From positions 62,001 to 126,000 of the forward strand of contig NZ_BBUZ01000027.1 of assembly GCF_001417735.1 (NCBI RefSeq): a DNA stretch of 64,000 nt, written 5' to 3'. The position numbers and the translations under genes were made by a program. This document shows positions 18,858 to 27,101 of this stretch, one piece after another. Within the stretch, counting starts at the first letter, position 1. Each line of letters begins with the position of its first letter. The DNA is from Streptomyces sp. NBRC 110028. Lineage in GTDB: Bacteria > Actinomycetota > Actinomycetes > Streptomycetales > Streptomycetaceae. The notes under the pieces are model-generated. The model saw nothing but the letters and a program-made list of their open reading frames with translations, was not told the DNA's origin and did not search any database.

Positions 18858-19318
18858 GCGCCCACGCGCTCGCGCGCCCAGGCGAGCAGGCGGGGTGTCG
18901 CGGCTTCGATCATGTCCAGCACCGTGTCGAATCCCTCCGGGCCGCCGTAGTACGGATCGGGCACATCCAGGTCGCCCGTCGCGTCCGGGTCGAAGGACCG
19001 CAGCATCCGGACCCGGGACGGATCGTCGACCAGCCGGCGCAGCGCCCGCGCGTGGCCGCCGTCCATCGCCACGAACAGATCGGCGCCCAGATGCTCGGCG
19101 CCGACCTGGGCCGCGACGTGCCCGACCGGATAGCCCCGCCGGGCCAGCACCTCACCGGCCCGCTCGTCGACGGCCTCGCCGACGTGCCAGGGGCCGATAC
19201 CGGCACTGGTGACCCGTACCGCACCGTCGAGTCCCGCGCGGCGCAGATGCTCGGCGAAGACCAGCGCGGCGGACGGCGAGCGGCAGATGTTCCCGCTGCA
19301 GACAAAGCAGATGTGCAC
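18854..19318 (-). CDS. Low-molecular-weight protein tyrosine phosphatase-like protein
   Basis: 154-aa LMW-PTP. The phosphate-binding loop CSGNICRSP (Cys-x5-Arg-Ser) lies at residues ~7-15, and the general-acid Asp is in the late motif DVPDPYYGG. The GTG at 19318, after a G-rich stretch, puts the P-loop at the usual position; the longer frame upstream is basic and unlike the family. It is the first gene of a two-gene unit with the ketosamine kinase. In such pairs the phosphatase may dephosphorylate phosphosugar adducts rather than tyrosine (known association, not proven here). Confidence 0.92.
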   Translation of the reverse strand: MHICFVCSGNICRSPSAALVFAEHLRRAGLDGAVRVTSAGIGPWHVGEAVDERAGEVLARRGYPVGHVAAQVGAEHLGADLFVAMDGGHARALRRLVDDPSRVRMLRSFDPDATGDLDVPDPYYGGPEGFDTVLDMIEAATPRLLAWARERVGA

Positions 19319-19441
19319 GGCCCCCAGCGTACGGCCGCCCGCGGTGCCCGGACGGCACCGGGAGCGCCCGGACCCGCGGCCTGCGCCACGCGGCCATGTC
19401 CACGCCCGCCGCCGGGCGGCAGCGTCGCGATCACGCATCCG

Positions 19442-19900
19442 TTACGCAACGGCCCCACCGACCAGGCCCCGGCCGATGCCGTGGCAGGCGCCCATGGCGC
19501 CGCCGCCCGCCGGGGCGGGCCAGGTCAGCTCGTACAGGTGGGCGCGGCCGCCCCGGCCACCTGGGCTTCGGCCGGCCGCAGCGAGGGCATGGGGAACAGC
19601 CAGTCGGACTGGACCCGTTCGTGGAGTTCGGCGGGCGAGGCCTCGGGGAAGGCGGCGCGGTAGGACCGTTCGCCGTCCGGCCCCGGCCCGAACGCGCGCA
19701 GGGCCGCCGCCGCTTCCTCCTCACCGGCCTGGCCGAGCTGCCCGCCGAGGGCGAGGAACAGCCGGTACTCGTCCCGGTTGTGCCCGGCGATCAGCTCCAC
19801 GTCGCGTGCCGTGCCGGTCGCCGGCGCCTGCCACGGAGTGGTGGGCAGCACCTCGCCGTCCACGACGGGCGCGAAGGGGGTCAGGGTGGCGTGGAGGGCG
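19442..19900 (-). pseudogene. C-terminal fragment of a type-B carboxylesterase
   Basis: Remnant of a para-nitrobenzyl-esterase-like enzyme. The piece TPFAPVVDGEVLPTTPWQAP followed by ELIAGHNRDEYRLFLAL is the region after the nucleophile elbow, and it continues to WLFPMPSLRPAEAQ. A frameshift then separates this from the matching YELTWPAPAGGGAMGACHG block in a neighbouring frame, which includes the catalytic His region. The N-terminal two thirds, including the Gly-x-Ser-x-Gly elbow, are absent. Confidence 0.78.
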
Positions 19901-19953
19901 GAAGAGGAAGATAGTGGAGGTGGAGCACTCCCCGCGAGAATGGAGGACTTGCC

Positions 19954-20109
19954 ATGATTGTCCTCGGGGTCATTCTCCTCATCATCGGTCTGCTGACCGG
20001 TATCGCCATTCTGTGGACCATCGGAATCGTCCTCCTCGTCATCGGGGCGGTCCTGTGGGGCCTGGGCGCCGCCGGACACGCGGTCGCCGGGCGCCGGCAC
20101 TTCTACTAG
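19954..20109 (+). CDS. DUF6131-type small membrane protein
   Basis: 51-aa hydrophobic protein with two predicted membrane helices (IVLGVILLIIGLLTGIAI and TIGIVLLVIGAVLWGLGA) and a basic tail ending RRHFY. This matches the small DUF6131 family that is widespread in Streptomyces; the function is unknown. A strong GGAGGA (19942-19947) lies 6 bases before the ATG. Confidence 0.88.
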   Translation: MIVLGVILLIIGLLTGIAILWTIGIVLLVIGAVLWGLGAAGHAVAGRRHFY

Positions 20110-20121
20110 GAGACCGGATGG

Positions 20122-20976
20122 TCACCCCGTGCGGTACAGCGCGGTGATCAGCTCGATCACCGCCTGCCCCGCGGGATGCGGATCGTCGCGCCACCAGCCC
20201 AGCCGCACCGCGATCGGCTCGGCGTCGCGCACCGGCCGGTAGACGACGCCGGGCCGCGGATACTGGTGTGCGGTGGACTCGGCCGTCATCCCCACACAGC
20301 GGCCCGTGGAGATCAGGTTGAGCCAGTCCTCGATGTCCTGGGTCTCCTCGGTGGCCGGGCGGGAGCCGGGTGGCCACAGCTCGGGCGTGGTGGTGCCGGT
20401 GCGCCGGTCGACCAGCAGCGTGCGGTCGCCGATGTCGGCGAGCCTGAGGGAGCGGCGCGAGGCCAGCGGGTCGTCCGCCGCCATCGCGCACAGCCGCCGT
20501 TCGAGACCCACGATGGCGGAGTCGAAGCGGCGGTCCTCCAGGGGCCTGCGCAGCACGGCCAGATCGCAGGCGCCTTCCGCCAGACCGGCCGTGGTGGCGT
20601 TGACCCGCACCAGGTGCAGATCGGTCTCCGGATGCGCGGCGGCCCAGCGGCGCTGGAAGGCGGGGGTGTGGCTGCCCAGCGCCGACCAGGCGTAGCCGAT
20701 CCGCAGCCGGGTGTGGCCCGACCTGGCCTCCCGCACCAGACCGTCCACCTCCCCGAGCACCCGCCGGGCGTGCGCCACCACCCGCAGTCCGGTGGCGGTC
20801 GGGGCCACGGTCCGGGAGGTCCGCCGCAACAGCCGCACCCCGAGGGCGCGTTCGAGCGAGGCCAGGGTGCGGGACACGGCCGCCTGGGAGACCCCGAGCG
20901 CGATCGCGGCATCGGTGAACGTGCCCTCGTCCACGATCGCGACGAGACAGCGCAACTGCCGCAGCTCCACATCCAT
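20122..20976 (-). CDS. LysR-family regulator divergent from an EamA exporter
   Basis: LysR protein of 284 aa. The HTH is at 1-60 (QLRCLVAIVDEGTFTDAAIA, SQAAVSRTLASLERALG), and the effector domain runs to near the end. It is divergent from the EamA transporter gene with 68 bases between the starts, which hold a short palindrome. LysR-EamA pairs commonly control export of amino acids or other small metabolites. The effector is unknown. Confidence 0.93.
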   Translation of the reverse strand: MDVELRQLRCLVAIVDEGTFTDAAIALGVSQAAVSRTLASLERALGVRLLRRTSRTVAPTATGLRVVAHARRVLGEVDGLVREARSGHTRLRIGYAWSALGSHTPAFQRRWAAAHPETDLHLVRVNATTAGLAEGACDLAVLRRPLEDRRFDSAIVGLERRLCAMAADDPLASRRSLRLADIGDRTLLVDRRTGTTTPELWPPGSRPATEETQDIEDWLNLISTGRCVGMTAESTAHQYPRPGVVYRPVRDAEPIAVRLGWWRDDPHPAGQAVIELITALYRTG

Positions 20977-20992
20977 AACTCAAGCGTATAGG

Positions 20993-21008
20993 TGCGTCGT
21001 CCGACGCA
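20993..21008. promoter_or_regulatory. Palindrome TGCGTCG-N2-CGACGCA, candidate LysR operator
   Basis: Perfect 7-bp arms separated by two bases, centred between the divergent LysR and EamA genes, with a local drop in GC content on both sides. Its position fits a site shared by both promoters. Confidence 0.5.
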
Positions 21009-21044
21009 TTTTGCGCAACGGTCCCGCGACCGCACGATCGGGGT

Positions 21045-21977
21045 ATGGACGCAGCCCACGCCCCCGTCTCCGCCCCCGCCCAGCGGATCGCCTCCTCACA
21101 CCACACCGCCCCGGACGTACCGCACCCAGCGGGCCGGAAACCGGTCGAACGGCCGCTGGCCGGTGTGCTCACCATGGCCGGCAGCGGCCTGTCCAACCAG
21201 ACCGGCGCCGCGATCGGCTCCCTCGCCTTCCCCGTGCTCGGAGCCACCGGCGTCGTCGCGGTGCGCCAGTACGTCGCCGCCATCGTCCTGCTGGCCGTCG
21301 GCCGCCCCCGCTGGCGGACCTTCACCAAGGAACAGTGGGGCCCGGTGCTGCTGCTGGCCCTGGTCTTCGGCGCCATGAACCTGTCCCTGTACAGCGCCAT
21401 CGACCGCATCGGCCTCGGGCTGGCGGTGACCTTGGAATTCCTCGGCCCGCTCACCATCGCCCTGTCCGCCTCCCACCGCCGCACGGACGCGTGCTGTGCG
21501 CTGGTCGCCCTGGCGGGCGTCGTCACCCTGATGCGCCCCCGGCCCTCCACCGACTACCTGGGCCTGGGTCTCGGGCTGCTGGCCGCCGCCTGCTGGGCGT
21601 CGTACATCCTGCTCAACCGCACCGTCGGCCGCCGCGTCCCCGGAGCGCAGGGGTCGGCGGCCGCCGCCGCGCTCTCCGCCCTGCTGTTCCTGCCCGTCGG
21701 AATCGTCATCGCCGTGCGGCACCCGCCGACCCCGGGGGCGGCCGGGTACGCCATCGTCGCCGGTGTCCTCTCCTCCGCCGTGCCCTACCTCGCCGACCTG
21801 TTCACCCTGCGCCGCGTGCCCGCCCAGACCTTCGGGCTCTTCATGAGCGTCAACCCGGTCCTCGCCGCCGTCGTAGGATGGATGCTCCTCGGCCAGAACC
21901 TGGGCTGGACGGAGTGGGCGAGCATCGGTGCCATCGTCGCGGCCAACGCGCTCAGCATCCTCACCTCGCGCGCCTGA
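21045..21977 (+). CDS. EamA/DMT-family transporter (RhtA-like exporter)
   Basis: Membrane protein of 310 aa with about ten predicted helices arranged as two EamA repeats, after a ~40-residue polar N-terminal extension. Recognisable blocks are SLYSAIDRIGLGLAVTLEFLGPL in repeat 1 and QTFGLFMSVNPVLAAVVGWMLLGQ in repeat 2, the pattern of RhtA-type amino-acid/threonine exporters. It probably exports an amino acid or similar metabolite under control of the divergent LysR protein. It is followed by 143 bases without features before the aconitase gene. Confidence 0.92.
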   Translation: MDAAHAPVSAPAQRIASSHHTAPDVPHPAGRKPVERPLAGVLTMAGSGLSNQTGAAIGSLAFPVLGATGVVAVRQYVAAIVLLAVGRPRWRTFTKEQWGPVLLLALVFGAMNLSLYSAIDRIGLGLAVTLEFLGPLTIALSASHRRTDACCALVALAGVVTLMRPRPSTDYLGLGLGLLAAACWASYILLNRTVGRRVPGAQGSAAAAALSALLFLPVGIVIAVRHPPTPGAAGYAIVAGVLSSAVPYLADLFTLRRVPAQTFGLFMSVNPVLAAVVGWMLLGQNLGWTEWASIGAIVAANALSILTSRA

Positions 21978-22120
21978 CGGCCCCGGCGCGGCCACGCGGC
22001 CGGGGCGCCCGTCCGGGTGACTGTGCGGGGGCGGGCCCCGTAGGGCGGCCGCGGGAGGGGAACCCGCATGGTGGCGCCCCGGACGGTCCGGCCGCGCCGC
22101 ACCGGGAAGGCGGTACCGCT

Positions 22121-24097
22121 ATGGGTCTGCCCCATGGCCACGCACACGGCACCGTGACGCAGCGGCTGATCGGCGACCACCTCGTGTCCGGCCGCATGGT
22201 GCCGGGTGAGGAGATCGCGCTGCGCGTGGACCAGACGCTCACCCAGGACGCCACCGGCACCCTGGTGATGCAGGAACTGGAGGCGCTGGCGCTGGACCGG
22301 GTCCGGACACAGGTCAGCGTCCAGTACGTCGACCACAACATCCTGCAGGCCGATGAGCGCAACGCCGAGGACCATGAGTTCCTGCGCTCGGCCGCCCGCC
22401 GCTTCGGCCTGTGGTTCTCCAAACCCGGCAACGGGGTCTCCCACCCCACCCATATGCAGCACTTCGGCGCTCCCGGCAGAACACTCGCCGGGTCCGACTC
22501 GCACACCTGCGCGGGCGGCTCCCTGGGCATGCTGGCGATCGGCACCGGCGGCCTGGAAGTCGCCCTCGCCATGGCCGGACGGCCGCTCCACCTCACCATG
22601 CCGAAGATCTGGGGCATCCGGCTGACCGGGGAACTGCCGCCATGGGTCAGCGCCAAGGACGTGATCCTGGAGCTGCTGCGCCGTCACGGGGTGCAGGGCG
22701 GCGTCCACCGCGTGCTGGAATACCACGGGCCGGGGCTGGCCTCCCTCACCGCCATGGACCGGCACGTCATCGCGAACATGGGGGCGGAACTCGGCGCCAC
22801 CACCACCGTCTTCCCCTCCGACGACGCGGTGCGCCGCTTCCTGGAGGGGGTGGGGCGCGGCGAGGACTTCGTCCCGATCACCGCCGACGAGGACGCCTCG
22901 TACGACCTCGACGAGGAGATCGACCTGTCGTCCCTGGAGCCCCTGATCGCCCGGCCCACCTCCCCGGGAAACATCGTGCCGGTCCGGGAGGCCGCCGGGG
23001 AGCCCATCGGGCAGGCGGTCATCGGCTCCTCCGCCAACCCCGGGTTCCGGGACTTCGCCGTACCGGCGGCCATGGTGGCGGGGCGGCAGACGGCGCCGGG
23101 GGTGAGTCTGGACATCAACCCGACGTCCCGCGAGATGCTTCAGGACCTGACACGTTCGGGCGCCACGTTCGATCTGATCGCCGCCGGTGGCCGCATCCAC
23201 CAGTCGGGCTGTCTCGGCTGCATCGGCATGGGCCAGGCGCCCGCGGCGGGGCGCAATTCGCTGCGGACCTTCCCGCGCAACTTCCCCGGCCGCTCGGGCA
23301 CCGAGGACGACGCGGTGTGGCTGTGTTCACCGGAGACCGCCACCGCCTCCGCGCTGACCGGCGTCATCACCGATCCGCGCGACTGGGCCGACCGGCTGTC
23401 GGCGGCCCCTCCCACCCCGCACGCCCCCGAACCGCCATCGGTCAACGACGCCATGCTGGAGCCACCGCTGCCGCCGGACGAGGCCCGCCGCGTCCGGCTG
23501 CGGCGCGGCCCCAACATCTCCGCCCTGCCCGACCTCGATCCGCTGCCGGACACGATCGAAGGCCCGGTCCTGCTGAAGGCCGGTGACGATGTCTCGACCG
23601 ACGAGATCTCCCCGGCCGGGGCGAAGGCCCTGCCCTACCGGTCCAACATCCCGAAGCTGGCCGAGTTCACCCTCACCCGGCTGGACCCCGACTACCCCCG
23701 GCGCGCCGCGTCGGTCCGGGACGACACCGGGCACCTCATCGTGGCCGGGGAGAACTACGGCCAGGGTTCGTCGCGCGAACACGCCGCCATCACCCCGCGC
23801 TACCTCGGGCTACGAGCGGTCATCGCCAAGTCGTACGCCCGCATCCACTGGCAGAACCTCGCCAACTTCGGCGTCCTCGCCCTCGAATTCGACGCCCCCG
23901 GCGACTACGAGCGCGTCGAGGCCGGCGACCGGCTGCGGCTGTCCGGTCTGCACGAGGCCCTGGCCCGGCCGGACGACCCCACGCTCCGCGTACGCAACAC
24001 CACCCGGGACGAGGAATACCCGCTGCGCCACCGGCTCTCGCCCCGGCAGTGCGAGGCGGTCCTCGCGGGCGGGACCATCGCGGCGCTCGCCCGCTGA
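22121..24097 (+). CDS. Aconitate hydratase family protein
   Basis: [4Fe-4S] hydro-lyase of 658 aa, of the shorter mitochondrial/archaeal-like class rather than the ~900-aa AcnA normal in Streptomyces. The start at 22121 has GGGAAGG about ten bases upstream; the open frame far upstream crosses another gene. Cluster ligands are visible: the Cys in GSDSHTCAGGS and two Cys in SGCLGCIGMG. The swivel domain at the C-terminus contains the conserved GENYGQGSSREHAA. It may be an alternative aconitase or a related 2-methyl/homo-aconitate-type dehydratase. It stands alone, and the stop codon runs straight into a 16-bp repeat array. Confidence 0.88.
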   Translation: MGLPHGHAHGTVTQRLIGDHLVSGRMVPGEEIALRVDQTLTQDATGTLVMQELEALALDRVRTQVSVQYVDHNILQADERNAEDHEFLRSAARRFGLWFSKPGNGVSHPTHMQHFGAPGRTLAGSDSHTCAGGSLGMLAIGTGGLEVALAMAGRPLHLTMPKIWGIRLTGELPPWVSAKDVILELLRRHGVQGGVHRVLEYHGPGLASLTAMDRHVIANMGAELGATTTVFPSDDAVRRFLEGVGRGEDFVPITADEDASYDLDEEIDLSSLEPLIARPTSPGNIVPVREAAGEPIGQAVIGSSANPGFRDFAVPAAMVAGRQTAPGVSLDINPTSREMLQDLTRSGATFDLIAAGGRIHQSGCLGCIGMGQAPAAGRNSLRTFPRNFPGRSGTEDDAVWLCSPETATASALTGVITDPRDWADRLSAAPPTPHAPEPPSVNDAMLEPPLPPDEARRVRLRRGPNISALPDLDPLPDTIEGPVLLKAGDDVSTDEISPAGAKALPYRSNIPKLAEFTLTRLDPDYPRRAASVRDDTGHLIVAGENYGQGSSREHAAITPRYLGLRAVIAKSYARIHWQNLANFGVLALEFDAPGDYERVEAGDRLRLSGLHEALARPDDPTLRVRNTTRDEEYPLRHRLSPRQCEAVLAGGTIAALAR

Positions 24098-24175
24098 CCG
24101 GCACACGAGCCGACCGGCACACGAGCCGACCGGCACACGAGCCGACCGGCACACGAGCCGACCGGCACACCGGCC
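24096..24175. repeat. Tandem array of a 16-bp unit
   Basis: Four exact copies of GACCGGCACACGAGCC plus a fifth degenerate copy. The array begins on the last two bases of the aconitase stop codon. There are no spacers, so it is a minisatellite rather than a CRISPR. Confidence 0.95.
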
Positions 24176-24347
24176 GACAGGGCCGCCCGCCGACCGGCCA
24201 TCATCCGGCCCGGCGCGCGTGCATACCGGGCCGGGCGTCGGGTACCCGCGCGCCACGCCGTCGGCTGATCCCCCGGGGGAACGCGATGGCCAGGCTCTTC
24301 CGGTCCAGAATGCGGGCCGGTGGAGCCGCCCCTCGGCGGCTCGGCGG

Positions 24348-25031
24348 TCAGTCGAGACCGCCGCTCTCACAGATCTGCCGGGCGATGTCCCGCAGCTTGA
24401 TGTTGCGCTCCTGGGACACGCGCCGCAGCACGCTGAAGGCATCGTCCTCACCGATCTTGAGGCGTTCCATGAGGATGCCCATGGCCTCACCGATGGTGTG
24501 CCGGGTGGAGAGTGCCTGCTGGAGCTGGTCGGCGGTGCGGGCGCTGGAGAACGCGACCGCGGCGTGCGAGGCCAGCAGCCAGCCGGCGGTCTCGCTGCCC
24601 TTGGTGAAGGTGCCCGTGCTCCGTGAATACAGGTTCAGCGAACCCAGTTCCTCTTCCCTCGTGTAGAGCAGGAATCCCATCATGCTGCCGATGCCCAGTT
24701 CGTGGGCCCGGCGCCCGTACTCGGGCCACTTCTCCTGCGGCTCGGCGAGGTCCTTGATCCGGTAGACGGGCTCGCTGCGGAGCGCGGCGTCGAAGCACGG
24801 CCCCTCGCCGGTCTTCTCCTGCAACTGATCGGAGCGGACCACCAGACCGTCGGTGGGGGCCAGGGTCTCCACCCGTCGGCCGTGGAGGATCAGGATCCCG
24901 GCCGCGTCGCACCCTTCGACGATCTCCACGGCGCATTCGGTGATCCGGTCCAGCGTCGAGTCCACCGACTCCTGCGCCAGCAGGTCCCGCGCCATCACGG
25001 CCATCTGCTCCGCGAAGCTCTCCCAGTCCAT
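24348..25031 (-). CDS. GAF-ANTAR domain RNA-binding regulator
   Basis: 227-aa two-domain protein. A GAF sensor (~15-150; DRITECAVEIVEGCDAAGIL) is joined to a C-terminal ANTAR RNA-binding domain (ALSTRHTIGEAMGILMERLK and the helix NIKLRDIARQIC), which binds paired hexaloop RNA hairpins to prevent transcription termination. The ATG at 25031 follows GAGAGA at a reasonable distance; the upstream ATG at 25055 has no clear site. The ligand is unknown. No ANTAR target hairpins were searched for beyond the window. Confidence 0.9.
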   Translation of the reverse strand: MDWESFAEQMAVMARDLLAQESVDSTLDRITECAVEIVEGCDAAGILILHGRRVETLAPTDGLVVRSDQLQEKTGEGPCFDAALRSEPVYRIKDLAEPQEKWPEYGRRAHELGIGSMMGFLLYTREEELGSLNLYSRSTGTFTKGSETAGWLLASHAAVAFSSARTADQLQQALSTRHTIGEAMGILMERLKIGEDDAFSVLRRVSQERNIKLRDIARQICESGGLD

Positions 25032-25523
25032 GTGCACCGTCTCTCTCGCCAACATCCCCGCACGACCATCATGGGCCCTGGAGGGAGCGGCGGACCACGT
25101 ACGCCAGGATGCCGGGCCTTTGGCCGCCCAGCCGCGGCTGGAGCCGGCGCCGTCGTCGCGGCCCGCGTCGATGACCAGGGCGCAACCCGCGTCGCGGTAG
25201 GCGGGCTGCTGCCGACCGCCTGACCGCGTTCCGTCGATGTCCCCCGCGTCTCACAAGGGGTCGGCCGGGTTCGGCCGAGGCGGTTGACACTCCCGCGGGG
25301 CTCGCTGACCACGCGCAAGGTAGGGGCGCTCCCAACTCCCGGCTCCCGCCGTCCTGTCCCTGCCCCGGCCGGCCACGCGCCCGGCGCGGCGGCGGCGCCG
25401 AACCGGAGGAGAGCGCGGTGACCGTGTACCGGCCCGGGCGCGCACACACGCTCACGGCCGCACGACGCGGGGCGGGCCACGAGTGATCGCACACATGCTC
25501 GATTACCTGGGTACACTCCCGGT
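25032..25523. other. Intergenic region between GAF-ANTAR and AlkB-like genes
   Basis: About 490 bases between divergent genes with no supported CDS. A TTGACA hexamer occurs at 25284-25289, but no matching -10 is obvious. A short plus-strand stretch ending near 25222 has weak resemblance to a molybdenum-hydroxylase FAD subunit and is not annotated. Confidence 0.45.
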
Positions 25524-26150
25524 ATGGGCGCGTATCTCCAGGGCTCGCTCTTCGACCAGTCCGACGACGCCGTGCTCGGCCCGCTGCGCGGGGTGCGCAG
25601 GACCGAGCTGGGAGACGGGGCCTGGATCGATCTGCTGACCGGATGGCTGCGGGGAGCCGACGACCTGTTCGTGCGGCTCGCCGCCGACGTCCCCTGGAAG
25701 GCCGAGCGGCGGCGGATGTACGACCGCACCGTGGACGTCCCGCGGCTGCTCGCCTTCTACGGCGCCGACGACACCCTGCCCCACCGCGTCCTCACCGAGG
25801 CCCGGGCCGCGCTCTGCGCGTACTACGCCGCCGAGCTGGGGGAGGCGTTCACCACGGCCGGGCTGTGCTACTACCGCGACGGCCACGACAGCGTGGCCTG
25901 GCACGGCGACCGGACCGGCCGCGGCAGAAGCGAGGACACCATGGTCGCCATCCTGTCCGTGGGCGCGCCACGTGATCTGCTGCTCCGCCCCCGTGGCGGC
26001 GGCGCCACCGTGCGGCGGCCGCTCGGACACGGCGATCTCATCGTGATGGGCGGCTCCTGCCAGCGGACCTGGGAACACGCCGTCCCCAAGACCTCGCGGA
26101 CGACCGGCCCGCGGATCAGCGTCCAGTTCCGGCCCACCGGTGTGGGGTGA
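25524..26150 (+). CDS. AlkB-like Fe(II)/2-oxoglutarate dioxygenase
   Basis: 208-aa 2OG-Fe(II) oxygenase of the AlkB family. The HxD iron ligands His127 and Asp129 sit in VAWHGDRTG, the distal His185 in TWEHAVPK, and the 2-oxoglutarate-binding Arg residues in GPRISVQFRP. The family repairs alkylated bases (N1-methyladenine, N3-methylcytosine) by oxidative demethylation; some members act on proteins or RNA. It is a single gene with no DNA-repair partner beside it, and it ends 8 bases from the AsnC remnant. Confidence 0.9.
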   Translation: MGAYLQGSLFDQSDDAVLGPLRGVRRTELGDGAWIDLLTGWLRGADDLFVRLAADVPWKAERRRMYDRTVDVPRLLAFYGADDTLPHRVLTEARAALCAYYAAELGEAFTTAGLCYYRDGHDSVAWHGDRTGRGRSEDTMVAILSVGAPRDLLLRPRGGGATVRRPLGHGDLIVMGGSCQRTWEHAVPKTSRTTGPRISVQFRPTGVG

Positions 26151-26158
26151 CACCCCCG

Positions 26159-26305
26159 CTACGGGGCGGGCTTGAGGTTCTTCATCGTGAAGTGCGAGGT
26201 GACGTTCTCGACCCGGGGGATGGTCATGGCGTGCCGGCCCAGGAAGGCCTCGTAGGCGGCCGGACCGGCCACGGCCACCCGCACGAAGTAGTCCGCCCTG
26301 GGGGG
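26159..26305 (-). pseudogene. C-terminal (RAM) fragment of a Lrp/AsnC regulator
   Basis: Minus-strand frame reading ADYFVRVAVAGPAAYEAFLG and then IPRVENVTSHFTMKNLKPAP before a stop. This is the end of the ligand-binding RAM domain of Lrp/AsnC proteins. The helix-turn-helix and the first half of the RAM domain are absent; the sequence breaks at ~26305, where the AzlD fragment begins on the other strand. Confidence 0.8.
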
Positions 26306-26310
26306 CGACC

Positions 26311-26565
26311 CTGCCCGGGCCGATCAAGGTCCTGGACGCGCTGTGCGCCCTGTTCACCGCGCTGCTGCTGTTCGTCGCCCTGCTGCCGACCCGCCGGCCT
26401 GCACCGCCCGCCGCCCCGCCGAGGAGGCCGCCGATGCCTGGTACGCCGTACGCGCTGCTCGCCGTGGCCGTCACGGCGGGCGTTCACCTCGCCCTCGGCC
26501 GCCGCACGATCCTGAGCGTCGGCATCGGCACCGCCGTCTACGTGGCGCTCGTCGACGCCCTCTGA
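26311..26565 (+). pseudogene. C-terminal fragment of an AzlD-like branched-chain amino-acid exporter subunit
   Basis: Plus-strand frame ending in LLAVAVTAGVHLALGRRTIL and then SVGIGTAVYVALVDAL, which resembles the last helices of AzlD. The upstream part of the frame is Pro-rich and not clearly homologous. A 43-aa ORF could start at 26434, but it would encode only this tail. Intact AsnC-azlCD loci are divergent in many bacteria, so the two fragments look like the outer ends of such a locus after an internal deletion. Confidence 0.55.
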
Positions 26566-26794
26566 ACGCGCCGCCGGCTGAGGCCCGTTCGGAACCGGTG
26601 GCGGCCACGCCGCCGCCACCGCCACCCACCGCCTCTCGTTCGACGACGCGCCCTGGGCCCGGCCGCCGGGAAGCTGAGCGGTCGCGTCCGCGGGCTGATT
26701 CCGGCCGCACTTTCCGGCGGCACACCGCCTGTGCGGGGAATTCGGAATCCGGAATGTGCTCCGCCGAATGAACTGGAGTCACCTGCTCCAGCGG

Positions 26795-26823
26795 TTTACC
26801 CAGTGGGACTCCCGCTGGGTAAA
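26795..26823. promoter_or_regulatory. 29-bp near-perfect palindrome upstream of the PKS operon
   Basis: Outer arms TTTACCCAG and CTGGGTAAA are perfect. An inner GGGA/TCCC pair continues the symmetry with one T-G mismatch and a single central base. It lies ~280 bases before the operon start. It could be a regulator's operator or the hairpin end of a lost upstream gene. Confidence 0.5.
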
Positions 26824-26924
26824 TGGTGTATTCGAGGGGCACAAGGGGCGCCGGTGACACGCTCTCTTCCGCCGTGGCTTACGAAAGGTACATCAATATT
26901 TAACAAAGGAAGAGAGGTGTGCCT

Positions 26925-27023
26925 ATGGCGAGATCCAGCCCGTCATGGCAGGTACGGCGCCCGCAACTTGTTGACGGCTCAGTAACCGGATCGCTAATTT
27001 CGCCTCCGCGTCGTTCTGTGTAA
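26925..27023 (+). CDS. Possible 32-aa leader peptide before the megasynthase gene
   Basis: Short ORF with an unusually good ribosome-binding site (GGAAGAGAGG ending 7 bases before the ATG). It encodes a basic peptide that starts MARSSPSWQVRRPQ and ends PPRRSV. It has no recognised family. The promoter-like element for the PKS operon lies inside it, so it may be a leader ORF or the remains of a truncated gene. Translation is unproven. Confidence 0.3.
   Translation: MARSSPSWQVRRPQLVDGSVTGSLISPPRRSV
26971..27000 (+). promoter_or_regulatory. Putative promoter of the megasynthase operon
   Basis: TTGACG at 26971-26976 and TAATTT at 26995-27000 are separated by 18 bases, in an AT-rich patch ~100 bases before the first megasynthase start codon. 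It is the best sigma-70-like match in the leader. Confidence 0.4.
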
Positions 27024-27101
27024 AAGGCGCAAGCCGTACGTTAGACGTGCATGTCAGAATTATCTCCCTTTCGCGGCTCCAGCGATTTATCCGGAGAAAA
27101 C

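Larger units (their letters stand above)
26566..27101. other. Leader/regulatory region upstream of the megasynthase operon
   Basis: Over 500 bases without a confirmed gene. From about 26880 it becomes markedly less GC-rich. It holds a nested palindrome (26795-26823), a small 6-bp dyad (26773-26778/26786-26791), a possible 32-codon ORF (26925-27023), a promoter-like element (26971-27000) and the ribosome-binding site of the first megasynthase. The beginning (26566-26750) shows nothing recognisable. Confidence 0.6.

Noticed and set aside
24096..24175. Repeat array considered as a CRISPR
   Set aside because: The 16-bp units are directly adjacent with no spacers and no cas genes nearby.
24286..24350. 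Possible small plus-strand ORF starting MARLFRSRMRAGG
   Set aside because: It runs straight into the antisense of the GAF-ANTAR gene with no conserved pattern and a weak ribosome-binding site.
25090..25222. Plus-strand stretch ending AVVAARVDDQGATRVAVGGL, thought to be a remnant of a molybdenum hydroxylase FAD subunit
   Set aside because: The resemblance is limited to about 25 residues, with no flanking support.
27051..27101. ATG at 27051 as start of megasynthase 1
   Set aside because: No ribosome-binding site precedes it, whereas the ATG at 27102 has CCGGAG at ideal spacing and directly precedes the conserved barrel.
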